From Chroogloeocystis siderophila 5.2 s.c.1 (GTDB lineage Bacteria; Cyanobacteriota; Cyanobacteriia; Cyanobacteriales; Chroococcidiopsidaceae): 64,000 nt of DNA. The DNA is taken from the NCBI RefSeq assembly GCF_001904655.1, contig NZ_MRCC01000013.1, positions 1 through 64,000 on the forward strand, written 5' to 3'. A program made the translations under genes and the position numbers. The notes under the pieces were generated by a model that searched no databases, was not told the DNA's origin, and worked only from the letters and a program-made list of their open reading frames with translations. Each line of letters opens with the position of its first letter. Position 1 is the first letter of the stretch. Below, piece after piece: positions 20,214 to 29,355 of this stretch.

Positions 20214-23200
20214 TCAATCAAGTTGGATTGCTGCCAAAATTTGTCCAACTGTGACTGTTTGTCCTGGTTGACAGAATACGTCGGTAATTGTACCGCTACT
20301 ATCTGCAAGCACCGCAATTTCCATTTTCATTGCTTCTAAGATAACGAGGCGATCGCCAGACGCAACGCGATCGCCAACTTTAACAAGTACTTGCCAGACA
20401 TTTGCCGAAACGTGTGCAACGATCGCTTCCAAATCGTCAGGAAGCACGATTTCTGGGGTAGGTGACTCGTCGGATTGTTGGAGACTTTCTTGACGGGTGA
20501 ATTCTCCCGCCGCAACCCAGCGATCGCGTTCCGCAGCAAATGCCGCCTGTTGTTTAGCTTTAAAAGCAGCAATACTCGACGCATTCGCCTGCAAAAACTC
20601 GCAATACTGCCTGAGACTAAAAGTTTCTTCCTCAATCTTCAGCTTCACCTTACCCTGAATCACATCTTCGCGGTAGCGCAGCAATTCTGCTGGCGACACG
20701 GGGAAAAAGCGAATTTGGTCGAAAAAGCGCAGCAGCCAAGGTTGCGAAAAATCCTCAGTTTGTTTGTAGCGATTCCACACAGGAACAGTGCGCCCCACAA
20801 ACTGATAGCCGCCTGGACCTTCCATACCATAAATACACATATACGCACCGCCAATCCCGACTGCATTTTCCGGCGTCCAAGTGCGTGCAGGATTATATTT
20901 AGTTGTTACTAGACGATGACGCGGATCAAGCGGTGTGGCAACCGGTGCGCCCAAGTAGACATCTCCCAAACCCATCACTAAGTAGCTGGCGTTGAAGACA
21001 ATTTCGCGTACTTGCTCAATGCTTTCTAACCCATTAATTCGGCGAATGAATTCAATATTACTCGGACACCAAGGCGCATCCGCACGTACTGACTGCATAT
21101 ATTTCTGAATCGCAAGTTGCGTCGATTCGTCATCCCACGAAAGTGGCAGATGTACCACCCGCGTTGAAACTTCCATATCATCAACTGGTGGGAGTTGCGA
21201 CTCTGCAATAGCAAGCACATCGAGCAGTTCTTGAACGGGGAGAACTCGGCTATCGTAATGCACTTGTAGCGAGCGAATTCCTGGAGTGAGATCGATTATT
21301 CCCTCTAAGTAATTTGCTGTGAGCCACTCCATCAGCGCGTGTACTCGAAAGCGCAGATTGAGATCGAGGACGAGTGGACCATATTCGATGAGTAAATATT
21401 TATCACCCGCTTGGCGATAGGTGACAGCGATTTGCGTTGGTGACGGAGGAATCTCGTCTAAAATCGGTGAAAGCGAATTGGTGACATCAGTTAATTGGGT
21501 TGGCGTTGCGGCGATCGCCAATGTGGCAATTTGACGATCTTGCTCTAATTCGCGCTGTCGCGCCTCAGCCGCAGTTAGACGATAAAAGCGCACCGTGTCT
21601 CCTGGTTTGAGTTGTCCAATTTTCCAAAGTTCCGATTGGACGATCGTTGCTGGACAAACAAATCCACCCAGACTCGGACCATCGTGTGCCAAGATAATCG
21701 GCATATCACCTGTAAAATCAATCGTGCCGATCGCATAAGCGTTGTCGTGAATATTCGATGGATGCAACCCCGCCTCACCACCGTCAGTCCGCGCCCAACG
21801 CGGTTTAGGACCAATCAGACGAATTCCTGTGCGCGCCGAGTTGTGATGAATTGTCCACCGAGTGGCAAAAAACATTTCAATGTCTTCTGCGGTGAAGAAA
21901 TCGGGCGCGCCGTGCGGACCATAAAGAACGCCAATTTCCCACGCATTTGTATATTCAGGAATTAATTCACTGGGTAACGATGCGATCGCGTTAGGTTTCC
22001 CTTGTTCTAATCGCAAAACATCTCCCGCACGCAGTGTGCGTCCCGCGTGTCCGCCGAATTGACCTAGAGTAAACGTTGCTTTGCTGCCCAAGTATTCGGG
22101 TACATCAAATCCGTGTTGAACCGCAACATAAGTGCGATAGCCATGTCCCTGAATTGTTTTCAATTTCAGTGTACTGCCTGCACTCACAGAAATCGCGGTC
22201 CAAAATGGTACGGGTTCGCCATCCAGCGTGGCTTTCATCGTTGCACCCGTTAAGCAAATAACAGTATCGCAATGGAAGCGCAACGTTGGACCCATAACGG
22301 TACATTCCAACCCAGGTGCTGATTCAGCATTGCCCAAAATTCGGTTTCCTAACCGAAATGCTAGATGATCCAGTGGTCCTGATGGCGGTACGCCAATGTT
22401 CCAATAGCCAATGCGTCCTGGGTAATCTTGAATCGTTGTGTAAGTGCCACCATCTAGAACATCAATCGTGCGCGGCTGATATGAAAATGTGTTGAGATAG
22501 CGCGTGCTAACACTTCCCTCCATAAACGCCGGACTCGCAATGACCTGGCGTAAATAGTCGAGATTCGTTTCTATTCCCGCGATTTCTGATTCATTCAGCA
22601 CCGTTTGCAGTTGAGCGATCGCACCTGCGCGGTCTTCTTCATGAATAATAAGTTTTGCAAGCAGCGGGTCGTAAAACGGCGTGACTTCGGTTCCGGTTTC
22701 AATCCAAGCGTCACAGCGGAGGTTTTGGGGAAAGCGAACCGCGCTCAGTAACCCCGAACTCGGCTGAAAATTCTTGTGCGGATCTTCGGCATAAATTCGG
22801 ACTTGAATCGAATGACCTTGAGGTTGATAAGTATAATTTTCTAAAAACGTCGCATCACCTGCGGCAAGTCGCACCATCCACTCTACTAAGTCAATTCCGC
22901 TCACCATTTCGGTGACACCGTGTTCTACCTGTAGGCGCGTGTTTACTTCCAGAAAGTAAAATTGTTGCGTTGCAACATCGAAGACAAATTCAACAGTTCC
23001 CGCCGATTGATAATTCACAGCTTGTCCCAAGCGCACCGCACAGTCATACAATTGCTGCCGTAGCGCGTCACTGATTCCTGGGGCTGGAGTTTCTTCAATG
23101 ACTTTCTGATTGCGACGCTGCGTCGAACAGTCGCGTTCTCCAAGGGCAATCACTCGACCACAACCATCACCAAAGATTTGCACTTCGATATGGCGTGCGG

Positions 23201-23816
23201 TTTGAATGTATTTTTCTAAAAAGACACCGCTTTGCTTAAAGTTTGCTTGGCTCAAGCGCTGCACTTTCTCAAAAGCATCTGCTAATTCGGTATCATTAGC
23301 ACACACTTGCATTCCAATTCCCCCACCACCTGCGGTACTTTTGAGCATTACCGGATAGGCGATCGCGGCGGCGGCGTGTTGTGCGTCTGTTAGACTCTCT
23401 AATAACCCAGTTCCTGGCACTAACGGTACTTGATTTTGTTCGGCTAACTCGCGCGCCGTATGCTTTAATCCAAAGCAGCGAATCTGTTCGGGCGTCGGAC
23501 CAATAAAGACAATTCCGGCGGCGATGCACGCTTGGGCAAATTCGATGTTCTCACTCAAAAAGCCATAGCCTGGGTGAATTGCCTGCGCGCCAGTTTGTTC
23601 TGCGACTTCGAGAATGCGATCGTACCGAAGATAGCTTTCTGCAACCGGTGCAGCCCCAATACACGCCGCTTCAGTTGCCATAGAAACGTGCGGTGCGTGC
23701 GCATCTGCTTGTGAATAAACCGCAACTGAAGCAATCCCTAAGCGATCAAGTGTCCGAATTACGCGACAAGCAATTTCACCGCGATTGGCAATCAAAACTT
23801 TATTGAACATGAACAT
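20214..23816 (-). CDS. Biotin-dependent guanidine carboxylase (urea carboxylase family)
   Basis: A multidomain enzyme of about 1200 aa. It has an N-terminal biotin carboxylase (FNKVLIANRGEIACRVIRT; ATP-grasp KSTAGGGGIGM; FLEVNTRLQVEHGVTE). A KipA/KipI-like carboxyltransferase pair (~470-1010) follows. The C-terminal biotinyl domain carries the biotinylated Lys in EAMKMEI. Start is set at ATG 23816 (a second ATG at 23810); the open frame to 23858 is not family sequence. The family is annotated as urea carboxylase. Members in operons with two urea-carboxylase-associated genes under a guanidine-I riboswitch are known to carboxylate guanidine, which is the situation here. It lacks the fused allophanate hydrolase of urea amidolyase, and no such gene adjoins it. 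Confidence 0.92.
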   Translation of the reverse strand: MFMFNKVLIANRGEIACRVIRTLDRLGIASVAVYSQADAHAPHVSMATEAACIGAAPVAESYLRYDRILEVAEQTGAQAIHPGYGFLSENIEFAQACIAAGIVFIGPTPEQIRCFGLKHTARELAEQNQVPLVPGTGLLESLTDAQHAAAAIAYPVMLKSTAGGGGIGMQVCANDTELADAFEKVQRLSQANFKQSGVFLEKYIQTARHIEVQIFGDGCGRVIALGERDCSTQRRNQKVIEETPAPGISDALRQQLYDCAVRLGQAVNYQSAGTVEFVFDVATQQFYFLEVNTRLQVEHGVTEMVSGIDLVEWMVRLAAGDATFLENYTYQPQGHSIQVRIYAEDPHKNFQPSSGLLSAVRFPQNLRCDAWIETGTEVTPFYDPLLAKLIIHEEDRAGAIAQLQTVLNESEIAGIETNLDYLRQVIASPAFMEGSVSTRYLNTFSYQPRTIDVLDGGTYTTIQDYPGRIGYWNIGVPPSGPLDHLAFRLGNRILGNAESAPGLECTVMGPTLRFHCDTVICLTGATMKATLDGEPVPFWTAISVSAGSTLKLKTIQGHGYRTYVAVQHGFDVPEYLGSKATFTLGQFGGHAGRTLRAGDVLRLEQGKPNAIASLPSELIPEYTNAWEIGVLYGPHGAPDFFTAEDIEMFFATRWTIHHNSARTGIRLIGPKPRWARTDGGEAGLHPSNIHDNAYAIGTIDFTGDMPIILAHDGPSLGGFVCPATIVQSELWKIGQLKPGDTVRFYRLTAAEARQRELEQDRQIATLAIAATPTQLTDVTNSLSPILDEIPPSPTQIAVTYRQAGDKYLLIEYGPLVLDLNLRFRVHALMEWLTANYLEGIIDLTPGIRSLQVHYDSRVLPVQELLDVLAIAESQLPPVDDMEVSTRVVHLPLSWDDESTQLAIQKYMQSVRADAPWCPSNIEFIRRINGLESIEQVREIVFNASYLVMGLGDVYLGAPVATPLDPRHRLVTTKYNPARTWTPENAVGIGGAYMCIYGMEGPGGYQFVGRTVPVWNRYKQTEDFSQPWLLRFFDQIRFFPVSPAELLRYREDVIQGKVKLKIEEETFSLRQYCEFLQANASSIAAFKAKQQAAFAAERDRWVAAGEFTRQESLQQSDESPTPEIVLPDDLEAIVAHVSANVWQVLVKVGDRVASGDRLVILEAMKMEIAVLADSSGTITDVFCQPGQTVTVGQILAAIQLD

Positions 23817-23858
23817 TCCACTAACCGCTGAATGAGTGCCAAAAACCACATTTAACAA

Positions 23859-24084
23859 AATTAGGGAGCAGGGTATTTCCCACTCCCTACGCTATTAACT
23901 AGCCTTCTAAATCCACGCTATTTGCTTCAACGGGGGATACGCCCGCACCGCAGTGGTTCTCCATTTGTGGGGACTTTGAGGAGTCTAGAAGCTCCTCAAT
24001 ATTGGGGGGTTGGGGGCAAATTCAGAATTTTGAGGTTGATACTGATACAACTGTAGCTCGCTATGAATCTAACTTACGATTCGC
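23859..24084 (-). other. Spacer inside the guanidine operon with two hairpins
   Basis: A 226-base gap separates the carboxylase gene from the associated gene upstream. It holds two stem-loops: AGGGAG...CTCCCT at 23863-23888, and TGAGGAG/CTCCTCA (7-bp stem, 8-base loop) at 23977-23998. Neither has a convincing T run on the minus strand. They could act in mRNA processing or attenuation between the small genes and the large carboxylase gene, or be repeat remnants. Confidence 0.35.
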
Positions 24085-24726
24085 TTACGCTGCGTCCCAC
24101 ACAATCAATCGAATCGGTGTTGGATTATAAGCATTACAAGGATTATTAATTTGCGGACAGTTAGAAATTAACACCATCACATCCATTTCCGCACGCAGAT
24201 CGACTCTTTTGCCTGCTTCCGAAATGCCGTCAACGATTTCTAGTGTACCGTCTTCACTCACGGGAACGTTCATGTAGAAATTTACATTGCTCACCAAGTC
24301 GCGTTTGTTCATTTCATACTTACTGAGTTCTAGCAAGTAATTTTCGACACAGGCATGAAGATGCTTCTTGTGCAACCCATAACGCACCGAGTTGCTTTCC
24401 ATGCTGCATGCACCACCCAGCGTATCGTGCTTGCCACAATCATCATAGATGACAGTCATCATCACGTTTCCTTCGTTGGAAATGAGTTGTGTGCCGGTAG
24501 TGATGAAAATATTACCTTGGCGAACAACTGTGTCGGGTGCGCTGTATCGCTCGGAAGGGTCATGCGCATTGTAAAATAGCGTATCAACCGCTTGATTTGC
24601 TTGTAGGTCAATAATGCGCAAAATTTGCCCTTTTTTGATCACCCGCGACCAAGGTTGACGCGCAGGCAAGACCTCATCATAAATCGCTGTGGATGGATCT
24701 AGTTCGGTTGGTAGTGTGGCAACCAT
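24085..24726 (-). CDS. Urea-carboxylase-associated protein 2-like (carboxyguanidine deiminase subunit)
   Basis: DUF1989/UAAP family. Visible blocks are RIIDLQANQAVDTLFYNAHDPSERYSA, IYDDCGKHDTLGGACS (Cys and His ligands), NVNFYMNVPV, and the C-terminal RAEMDVMVLISNCPQINNPCNAYNPTPI. Proteins of this pair form the carboxyguanidine deiminase (CgdAB) that converts carboxyguanidine to allophanate in the guanidine pathway. Which subunit this is cannot be read with certainty. A GAGGAG site lies just before the ATG. It shares ancestry with the next gene (24845-25576). Confidence 0.9.
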   Translation of the reverse strand: MVATLPTELDPSTAIYDEVLPARQPWSRVIKKGQILRIIDLQANQAVDTLFYNAHDPSERYSAPDTVVRQGNIFITTGTQLISNEGNVMMTVIYDDCGKHDTLGGACSMESNSVRYGLHKKHLHACVENYLLELSKYEMNKRDLVSNVNFYMNVPVSEDGTLEIVDGISEAGKRVDLRAEMDVMVLISNCPQINNPCNAYNPTPIRLIVWDAA

Positions 24727-24844
24727 TGTTTTTCTCCTCTAAAAAGCTGTGAACTATCCTGATATCGCAATAGTCAATTAGGACACGATGGAAGATCAAT
24801 TTTAATTCTGACCTCTGATTCCTGACTCCTGACCTCTGCTATAA

Positions 24845-25576
24845 CTACATCTGAGCGAACAGCGCATCAGTGTTGATAAAACCGCGAATCGCTTCTTCGT
24901 TCGCAGTGCGACATAAATCGTCGGGTGCCGGCGCAGGCGATCGCCAAACTGTCAGCTGAATCGGCTTGGGCTTGTAAACAGTATCAGGATGCAACACGTG
25001 CGGACAGTTAGAAATGACAACTAACACATTCATCTCCGCCCGCAGGTCAACAAAACTACCAGGTTTCTCACAGCCGGTGATGTATTCTAGATCGCCGTTG
25101 GGATGCACTGCTACACGACTGAATAGATTAATATTGGGCATCAGATCTTTGCGCGTTAAGCCACGTTTACCCAATGCTTTGAGGAAGTTGTTCCGCGAGT
25201 TGTTGTAATCGCTTTCGCCGTATTTTGCCGCGTTGCTAGCAGCATTGCTACATCCGCAGATCAAATCGTGATATCCAGAGGTATCTTCTGTAATGGAAAA
25301 CAGAATCCGTCCCATGTCAGAGTAGATCACCATGCCCTTTTTCAAAAAGGCATTGAACTGAATTTTGGCAGTATCAGCAACATTCAGTCGCTCAATTGGA
25401 TTGTCCGCGTTGTAGCAAATGAGCGAAACACCTTGCGAACCTTCCAAGTCAGTCACACGTAGGGTATTTCCCCGCTTGATGACATTATGCCAGTACGCGC
25501 CACCAGGCAGTTTTTCATCGAGTAAAATCAGGCTGGGTTCTATCGCTGCTGATGGTAGAACAGATGTTTGCACCAT
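24845..25576 (-). CDS. Urea-carboxylase-associated protein 1-like (carboxyguanidine deiminase subunit)
   Basis: Same DUF1989 family as the gene downstream and first in the operon. Blocks: VTDLEGSQGVSLICYNADNPIERLNVADT, ITEDTSGYHDLICGCSNAASNAAKYGE, INLFSRVAVHPNGDLEY and RAEMNVLVVISNCPHVLHPD. The HD-x(3)-CGC block carries the likely metal ligands. It starts about 95 bases downstream of the guanidine-I aptamer, with AGGAGA before the ATG. Together with its paralogue it should supply carboxyguanidine deiminase. Gene-neighbour logic, not residue-level evidence, supports the exact reaction. Confidence 0.9.
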   Translation of the reverse strand: MVQTSVLPSAAIEPSLILLDEKLPGGAYWHNVIKRGNTLRVTDLEGSQGVSLICYNADNPIERLNVADTAKIQFNAFLKKGMVIYSDMGRILFSITEDTSGYHDLICGCSNAASNAAKYGESDYNNSRNNFLKALGKRGLTRKDLMPNINLFSRVAVHPNGDLEYITGCEKPGSFVDLRAEMNVLVVISNCPHVLHPDTVYKPKPIQLTVWRSPAPAPDDLCRTANEEAIRGFINTDALFAQM

Positions 25577-25634
25577 GAAAGTCTCCTGTTACGGTTAGAT
25601 GAGATGTTAGAAATTTGACATTCTCAAATGGCAA

Positions 25635-25681
25635 AGCCCAGGAGTCACCAACACTTCAATCCTGTGTGGCTCTCCCGGGCT
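25635..25681 (-). promoter_or_regulatory. Riboswitch expression platform: alternative terminator-like hairpin
   Basis: The 3' strand of the aptamer (AGCCCGGGAG, minus strand of 25672-25681) is complementary over 10 positions, one of them G-U, to CTCCTGGGCT further downstream (25635-25644). A short T run (GGGCTTTGCC) follows. Pairing these would disrupt the aptamer, so ligand binding and hairpin formation exclude each other. This fits an ON switch working by anti-termination. The T tract is weak, so control could also be partial. Confidence 0.65.
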
Positions 25682-25790
25682 TTTTTCCCGCCGTGTGACC
25701 AACTCGTATCCGGCACTCAGAATCTCAAGCTGGCTGCTTCTCTTGGACCAGCCACTCGGTTGTTAATTTACCGAATCGGAACCCTAGAAG
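25670..25790 (-). ncRNA. Guanidine-I (ykkC) riboswitch aptamer
   Basis: On the minus strand the conserved words of the guanidine-I class occur in order: CTAGGGTTCCG (25787-25777), then GGTCCAAGAG with a GCAGCCAGC arm, then ACACGGCGGGA, A-rich bases and GCCCGGGAGA (ending near 25671). The A/G-rich join and the CGGCGGGA...GCCCGGGAG pair are hallmarks of the class. It lies in the leader of the two UAAP genes and the carboxylase. Known members of this class bind guanidinium and turn expression on. Exact aptamer ends are approximate. Confidence 0.93.
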
Positions 25791-26043
25791 CACATTCCTG
25801 TTTAATTACTATTTGAATTTTTGTGTCAAGTATTTTTTACTATAATACTCAATATTGCCAAAAATGCAATCCCCCTCCCAGGGATATAGCATAGATTAGA
25901 GTGAAAACAGTGGCAAGGTAATACTTCACCGGCAATGAGAAGAATGATTCTGAGCCTCTATCGTGTTCCAATCATAGAAACTCAGAACCGTTACTCTAAC
26001 TTTTATCCCTAACCCCTGACCTCTGCTATATTCTGTATACAAC

Positions 26044-26853
26044 GTGCCTTTAGATCCATTTTCGAGCGCTGGCTTTGGTTCAAGTTGTTTACCCTCGTGG
26101 TTGCATTGGGTGGAAAGTTGCTCTAGTACAAATACTTGGGCTATGCAAGCAGATAGTTTGCATCACGGGGAAGTTGTGTTCACGCGGCAGCAAACGGCAG
26201 GGCGCGGTCAACATGGGCGAACTTGGTATGCCCCCCCTGGGGTATTGACAGCTAGTTTTGTTCTTGATCGTCTACATAGTTCGCAATTACCAGGACTGAG
26301 TTTAGCCGCAGGTTTAGCAGTGATTTATGCTGTGGAAGATTTACTTCCTGATTTGTCTTCAAAGCTGTGGCTGAAGTGGTCGAATGATGTATTGATTGAA
26401 GAGCGCAAGTTAGCAGGAATTTTGTGTGAAGCTGCGAGTCGCGGATCTCATACTCGTGTCGTTGTTGGCATTGGACTCAACCGCTGTGCTGATTTCACTC
26501 AAGCTGGTTTAGATCCTGATTTAGTCAATAGCGCCGTCAGTTTATATCAAGTTTCGGAAAGTGTGCCAGAGGAATTAGCACTGTTAGAAAGATTGCGACA
26601 CTATTTACTGCAAGTTAGTGACATTTGTCAACGCGATGGAATCGCAGCCTTAATTTCACAGTTGCGCGATCGCGATTTTCTCTATGGTCGTCCCGTGACG
26701 ATAGAATTGGCAGGCGAGCAATTGTCTGGTCAAGCTGTTGGAATTGATACGAGTGGTCGCTTGTTATTGCAGCTACAAGCAGAAGTTAAGGCTTTGGTGT
26801 CAGGACGAGTTGTGTGGTGGAAAGACAAGACGGTCAGTTCGGTTACTGACTGA
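26044..26853 (+). CDS. birA: Biotin--[biotin carboxyl-carrier protein] ligase
   Basis: Attaches biotin to carboxylases through biotinyl-5'-AMP. The nucleotide/biotin loop GRGQHGRTW is at residues 53-61, followed by LAAGLAVIYAVEDL, KWSNDVLIEERKLAGILCE (KWPND-type motif, here KWSND) and VVVGIGLNRC. There is no N-terminal helix-turn-helix, so it is the monofunctional class I enzyme. The start is GTG at 26044. It is divergent from the guanidine operon, whose carboxylase is a biotin enzyme. That adjacency may be chance, since the enzyme also serves acetyl-CoA carboxylase. Confidence 0.93.
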   Translation: MPLDPFSSAGFGSSCLPSWLHWVESCSSTNTWAMQADSLHHGEVVFTRQQTAGRGQHGRTWYAPPGVLTASFVLDRLHSSQLPGLSLAAGLAVIYAVEDLLPDLSSKLWLKWSNDVLIEERKLAGILCEAASRGSHTRVVVGIGLNRCADFTQAGLDPDLVNSAVSLYQVSESVPEELALLERLRHYLLQVSDICQRDGIAALISQLRDRDFLYGRPVTIELAGEQLSGQAVGIDTSGRLLLQLQAEVKALVSGRVVWWKDKTVSSVTD

Positions 26854-26895
26854 TAGGATCAAAATAACGATCAATAACGTTTTAGTACAGCAATT

Positions 26896-27372
26896 ATGGC
26901 ATTGAGTAATGTGCGCGATCTGTATCAACAGGTCATTTTAGAACACTATAAAAAACCCCGACACAAAGGTAAAACGCATCCGGTGCATCGCCAGCAACGC
27001 GGACATAATCCTTCCTGCGGCGACATGATTGAACTCACCGTACAGCTAAATGATGCAGGTGACACAATTGAAGATGTGAAATTTGAAGGCGAAGGATGTG
27101 CGATCGCGATGGCATCAGCCGACTTAATGGCAGATGCATTGCGTGGTAAGCAAGTTACTGAAGCATTATCGATGGTGCAGCGTTTTCAAAAGATGATGAA
27201 AGGCGAAGATGAGTTTCCTAAAGAACTCCGCAAACTTAATGTGATGCAAGGCGTATCGCAGTTTCCTGTACGAATTAAATGCGCAAACCTCACCTGGTAT
27301 ACGTTAAAAGCTGCCTTGGAATCAACTCATAATACTGCTAGTGCTGGATTTGTCAGTAACGAAGACACGTAA
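26896..27372 (+). CDS. sufU: SufU-type iron-sulfur cluster assembly scaffold
   Basis: IscU/SufU family. Three conserved Cys contexts are present: NPSCGD (about residue 41), GCAIAMAS (about 68) and RIKCANL (about 131). The ~18-20 residue insertion between the second and third Cys regions (RFQKMMKGEDEFPKEL) distinguishes SufU from IscU. SufU accepts sulfur from SufS, often through a zinc-bound Cys. It is 42 bases downstream of birA and probably cotranscribed. Length of 158 aa is normal. Confidence 0.9.
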   Translation: MALSNVRDLYQQVILEHYKKPRHKGKTHPVHRQQRGHNPSCGDMIELTVQLNDAGDTIEDVKFEGEGCAIAMASADLMADALRGKQVTEALSMVQRFQKMMKGEDEFPKELRKLNVMQGVSQFPVRIKCANLTWYTLKAALESTHNTASAGFVSNEDT

Positions 27373-27608
27373 AATATGATACGTTTGACCTTTAAACATC
27401 TTCTTCATCCGCAGGATCTAGCTTACAGCTAATTACCAAGTAGATGGACATAATTAAATATCACACGTGTTGACATCGGGTAATCGGTAATGGGAAGTTG
27501 AGCAATATTCTTACCAATTACCAGTTACAATGACCAACCCTTTTTAGGTACGTTGATTTTCACCCACTTAATATAGCTAACTGCCTTGTATTACACTTCA
27601 TCAATGTC

Positions 27609-28127
27609 ATGCTCACAACAGCTGAATTTTTTCAACTTACGCAATGGGCGGGTATCACGACACTGGTTGTCGCGATCTTAGCGATCGCAGGCTTTATCTT
27701 TAAATGGGGCGTTCGGTTTCAATTGGTGGGAGTTACAGGCTTCATGGCGGTACTCACAGGCGGTTTATTTGCGTTGAGTTTAGTTCCAATTGTGCGCACG
27801 GTAGTTCCTGGTGCGGTACGGTATTCCGTCGTTTACGACAATGGGGCAACGCAAGCCGTCATTTCGATACCGCCAACAATCACTGAAACAGAATTAGAAG
27901 CAACGCTACGGCAAGCAGCTAACGACTTATATTCCTATGGTCGCCTCGGTCGCGAACAAGATCAACTAAATATCCGCGCGCGAACCGTCATTCATCCTAA
28001 ACTTGGCGTTTCTCAACCGTTGTACTTAGGAGATGTTAGGCGATCGCTGCGTAATCGAGAAGACGAACAAATCCAAATTGAAATTTTTTCTGATAAATTC
28101 GCAAAATTACCAAAATCTTCAGCATAA
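27609..28127 (+). CDS. ycf51: Ycf51 family protein
   Basis: Conserved cyanobacterial/plastid protein of unknown function (DUF2518). Two N-terminal membrane helices (TLVVAILAIAGFIFKWGV and LVGVTGFMAVLTGGLFALSLVPI) are followed by a soluble domain of about 110 residues (RYSVVYDNGATQAVISIP ... DLYSYGRL ... YLGDVRRSL). The preceding 236 bases carry TAATGGG/CAATTACC repeat words seen also near 33600 but no gene. It is followed at 22 bases by the dehydrogenase gene. Confidence 0.88.
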   Translation: MLTTAEFFQLTQWAGITTLVVAILAIAGFIFKWGVRFQLVGVTGFMAVLTGGLFALSLVPIVRTVVPGAVRYSVVYDNGATQAVISIPPTITETELEATLRQAANDLYSYGRLGREQDQLNIRARTVIHPKLGVSQPLYLGDVRRSLRNREDEQIQIEIFSDKFAKLPKSSA

Positions 28128-28149
28128 TTTTCGGATAAACTAAGCATCG

Positions 28150-29355
28150 ATGAATCAAACGACACAAACTGCTACTAACGTCCTCACGCTTGCTGTTGCC
28201 CCCGCACGAGTGTTACGCGGGTCGCAAATTTTGTCGCAATCAGGAGAAGAAATCGCCAAACTCGGCAAGCGTCCGCTCATAGTTGGCGGCGATCGCACGC
28301 TGGCTGTCACCTTACCGCTACTGCAACCTGTATTAGAACAGCAGCAATTACAAGCTGCAACGGCTGATTATGGTTGTGATTCGAGTGAAGCAAGTTTAGT
28401 AATGCTTAAACAAGCAGTAGCCGCGCATCAAGCCGATTTGATCGTTGGTACAGGAGGTGGTAAAGCCCTCGATACTGCAAAACTACTCGCACATCAATGC
28501 AACTTACCTGTTGTGACAATTCCGACATCAGCAGCGACGTGTGCTGCTTGGACAGCACTTTCTAATATTTACACCGATCAAGGCGGCTTTCTCTACGATG
28601 TCAGTTTATCGCGGTGTCCCGATTTGGTACTACTCGATTATGACTTGATTCAGACAGCACCCCAGCGTACCTTAGTTGCTGGAATTGGCGATGCGCTAGC
28701 AAAGTGGTACGAAGCTTCGGTTAGTAGCGCCGCTTCTGAAGATACTCTAACTATCGCCGCTGTACAACAAGCGCGAGTCTTACGCGATATTCTGTTTCAA
28801 AAATCTGTCGCCGCACTGCAAGCACCAGGAAGCGCGGCATGGCGTGAAGTTGTCGATGCAACCATATTACTTGCTGGCGTCATTGGGGGACTTGGTGGCG
28901 CACAATGTCGGACTGTCGCCGCCCACGCGGTACATAATGGGTTGACGCATCTACATATTCACGAAGTCGAAGGAAGCCCCGTCGTTGTACGGCGGGGTCT
29001 CTCCGACCACAGCATTCATGGTGAAAAAGTTGCCTATGGGATTTTGGTACAACTGCGGCTAGAAGAAATGCTGCAAGGCAATCAACTCGCGGCTACCGCA
29101 CGGCAACAGCTGCTCAAATTTTATGACGAAATTGGATTGCCAAAAACGTTGAATGATTTGGGTATGGGAAGTATTACAATAGAAGACCTGCAAAGGTGTG
29201 TTGAAATAGCCTGCAATCCGCAGTCAGACATTCACCGATTACCCTTTAAAGTTGCACCCGAACAACTTATGGCGGCGATGGTTTCGACAACAGCACCGAT
29301 GAGTAATTCCCTCAATCCTTCTGTAAGGATGATTCCCGATGAGGTAACTGAATGA
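28150..29355 (+). CDS. Iron-containing alcohol dehydrogenase family (glycerol dehydrogenase-like)
   Basis: Group III metal-dependent dehydrogenase. The NAD(P) region shows LIVGTGGGKALDTAKLLA and VVTIPTSAATCAAWTALSNIY. The metal-binding region shows VAGIGDALAKWYEA (Asp) and the His residues in VAAHAVHNGLTH and HGEKVAYGILVQL. Substrate is not evident; glycerol and related polyols are typical of the nearest group. Its stop overlaps the start of the aminotransferase gene by ATGA, so the two are translationally coupled. Confidence 0.85.
   Translation: MNQTTQTATNVLTLAVAPARVLRGSQILSQSGEEIAKLGKRPLIVGGDRTLAVTLPLLQPVLEQQQLQAATADYGCDSSEASLVMLKQAVAAHQADLIVGTGGGKALDTAKLLAHQCNLPVVTIPTSAATCAAWTALSNIYTDQGGFLYDVSLSRCPDLVLLDYDLIQTAPQRTLVAGIGDALAKWYEASVSSAASEDTLTIAAVQQARVLRDILFQKSVAALQAPGSAAWREVVDATILLAGVIGGLGGAQCRTVAAHAVHNGLTHLHIHEVEGSPVVVRRGLSDHSIHGEKVAYGILVQLRLEEMLQGNQLAATARQQLLKFYDEIGLPKTLNDLGMGSITIEDLQRCVEIACNPQSDIHRLPFKVAPEQLMAAMVSTTAPMSNSLNPSVRMIPDEVTE

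Noticed and set aside
25628-25816. 62-codon plus-strand ORF upstream of the guanidine operon
   Set aside because: It is antisense to the riboswitch; the conserved RNA words explain the sequence and the peptide has no coding features.
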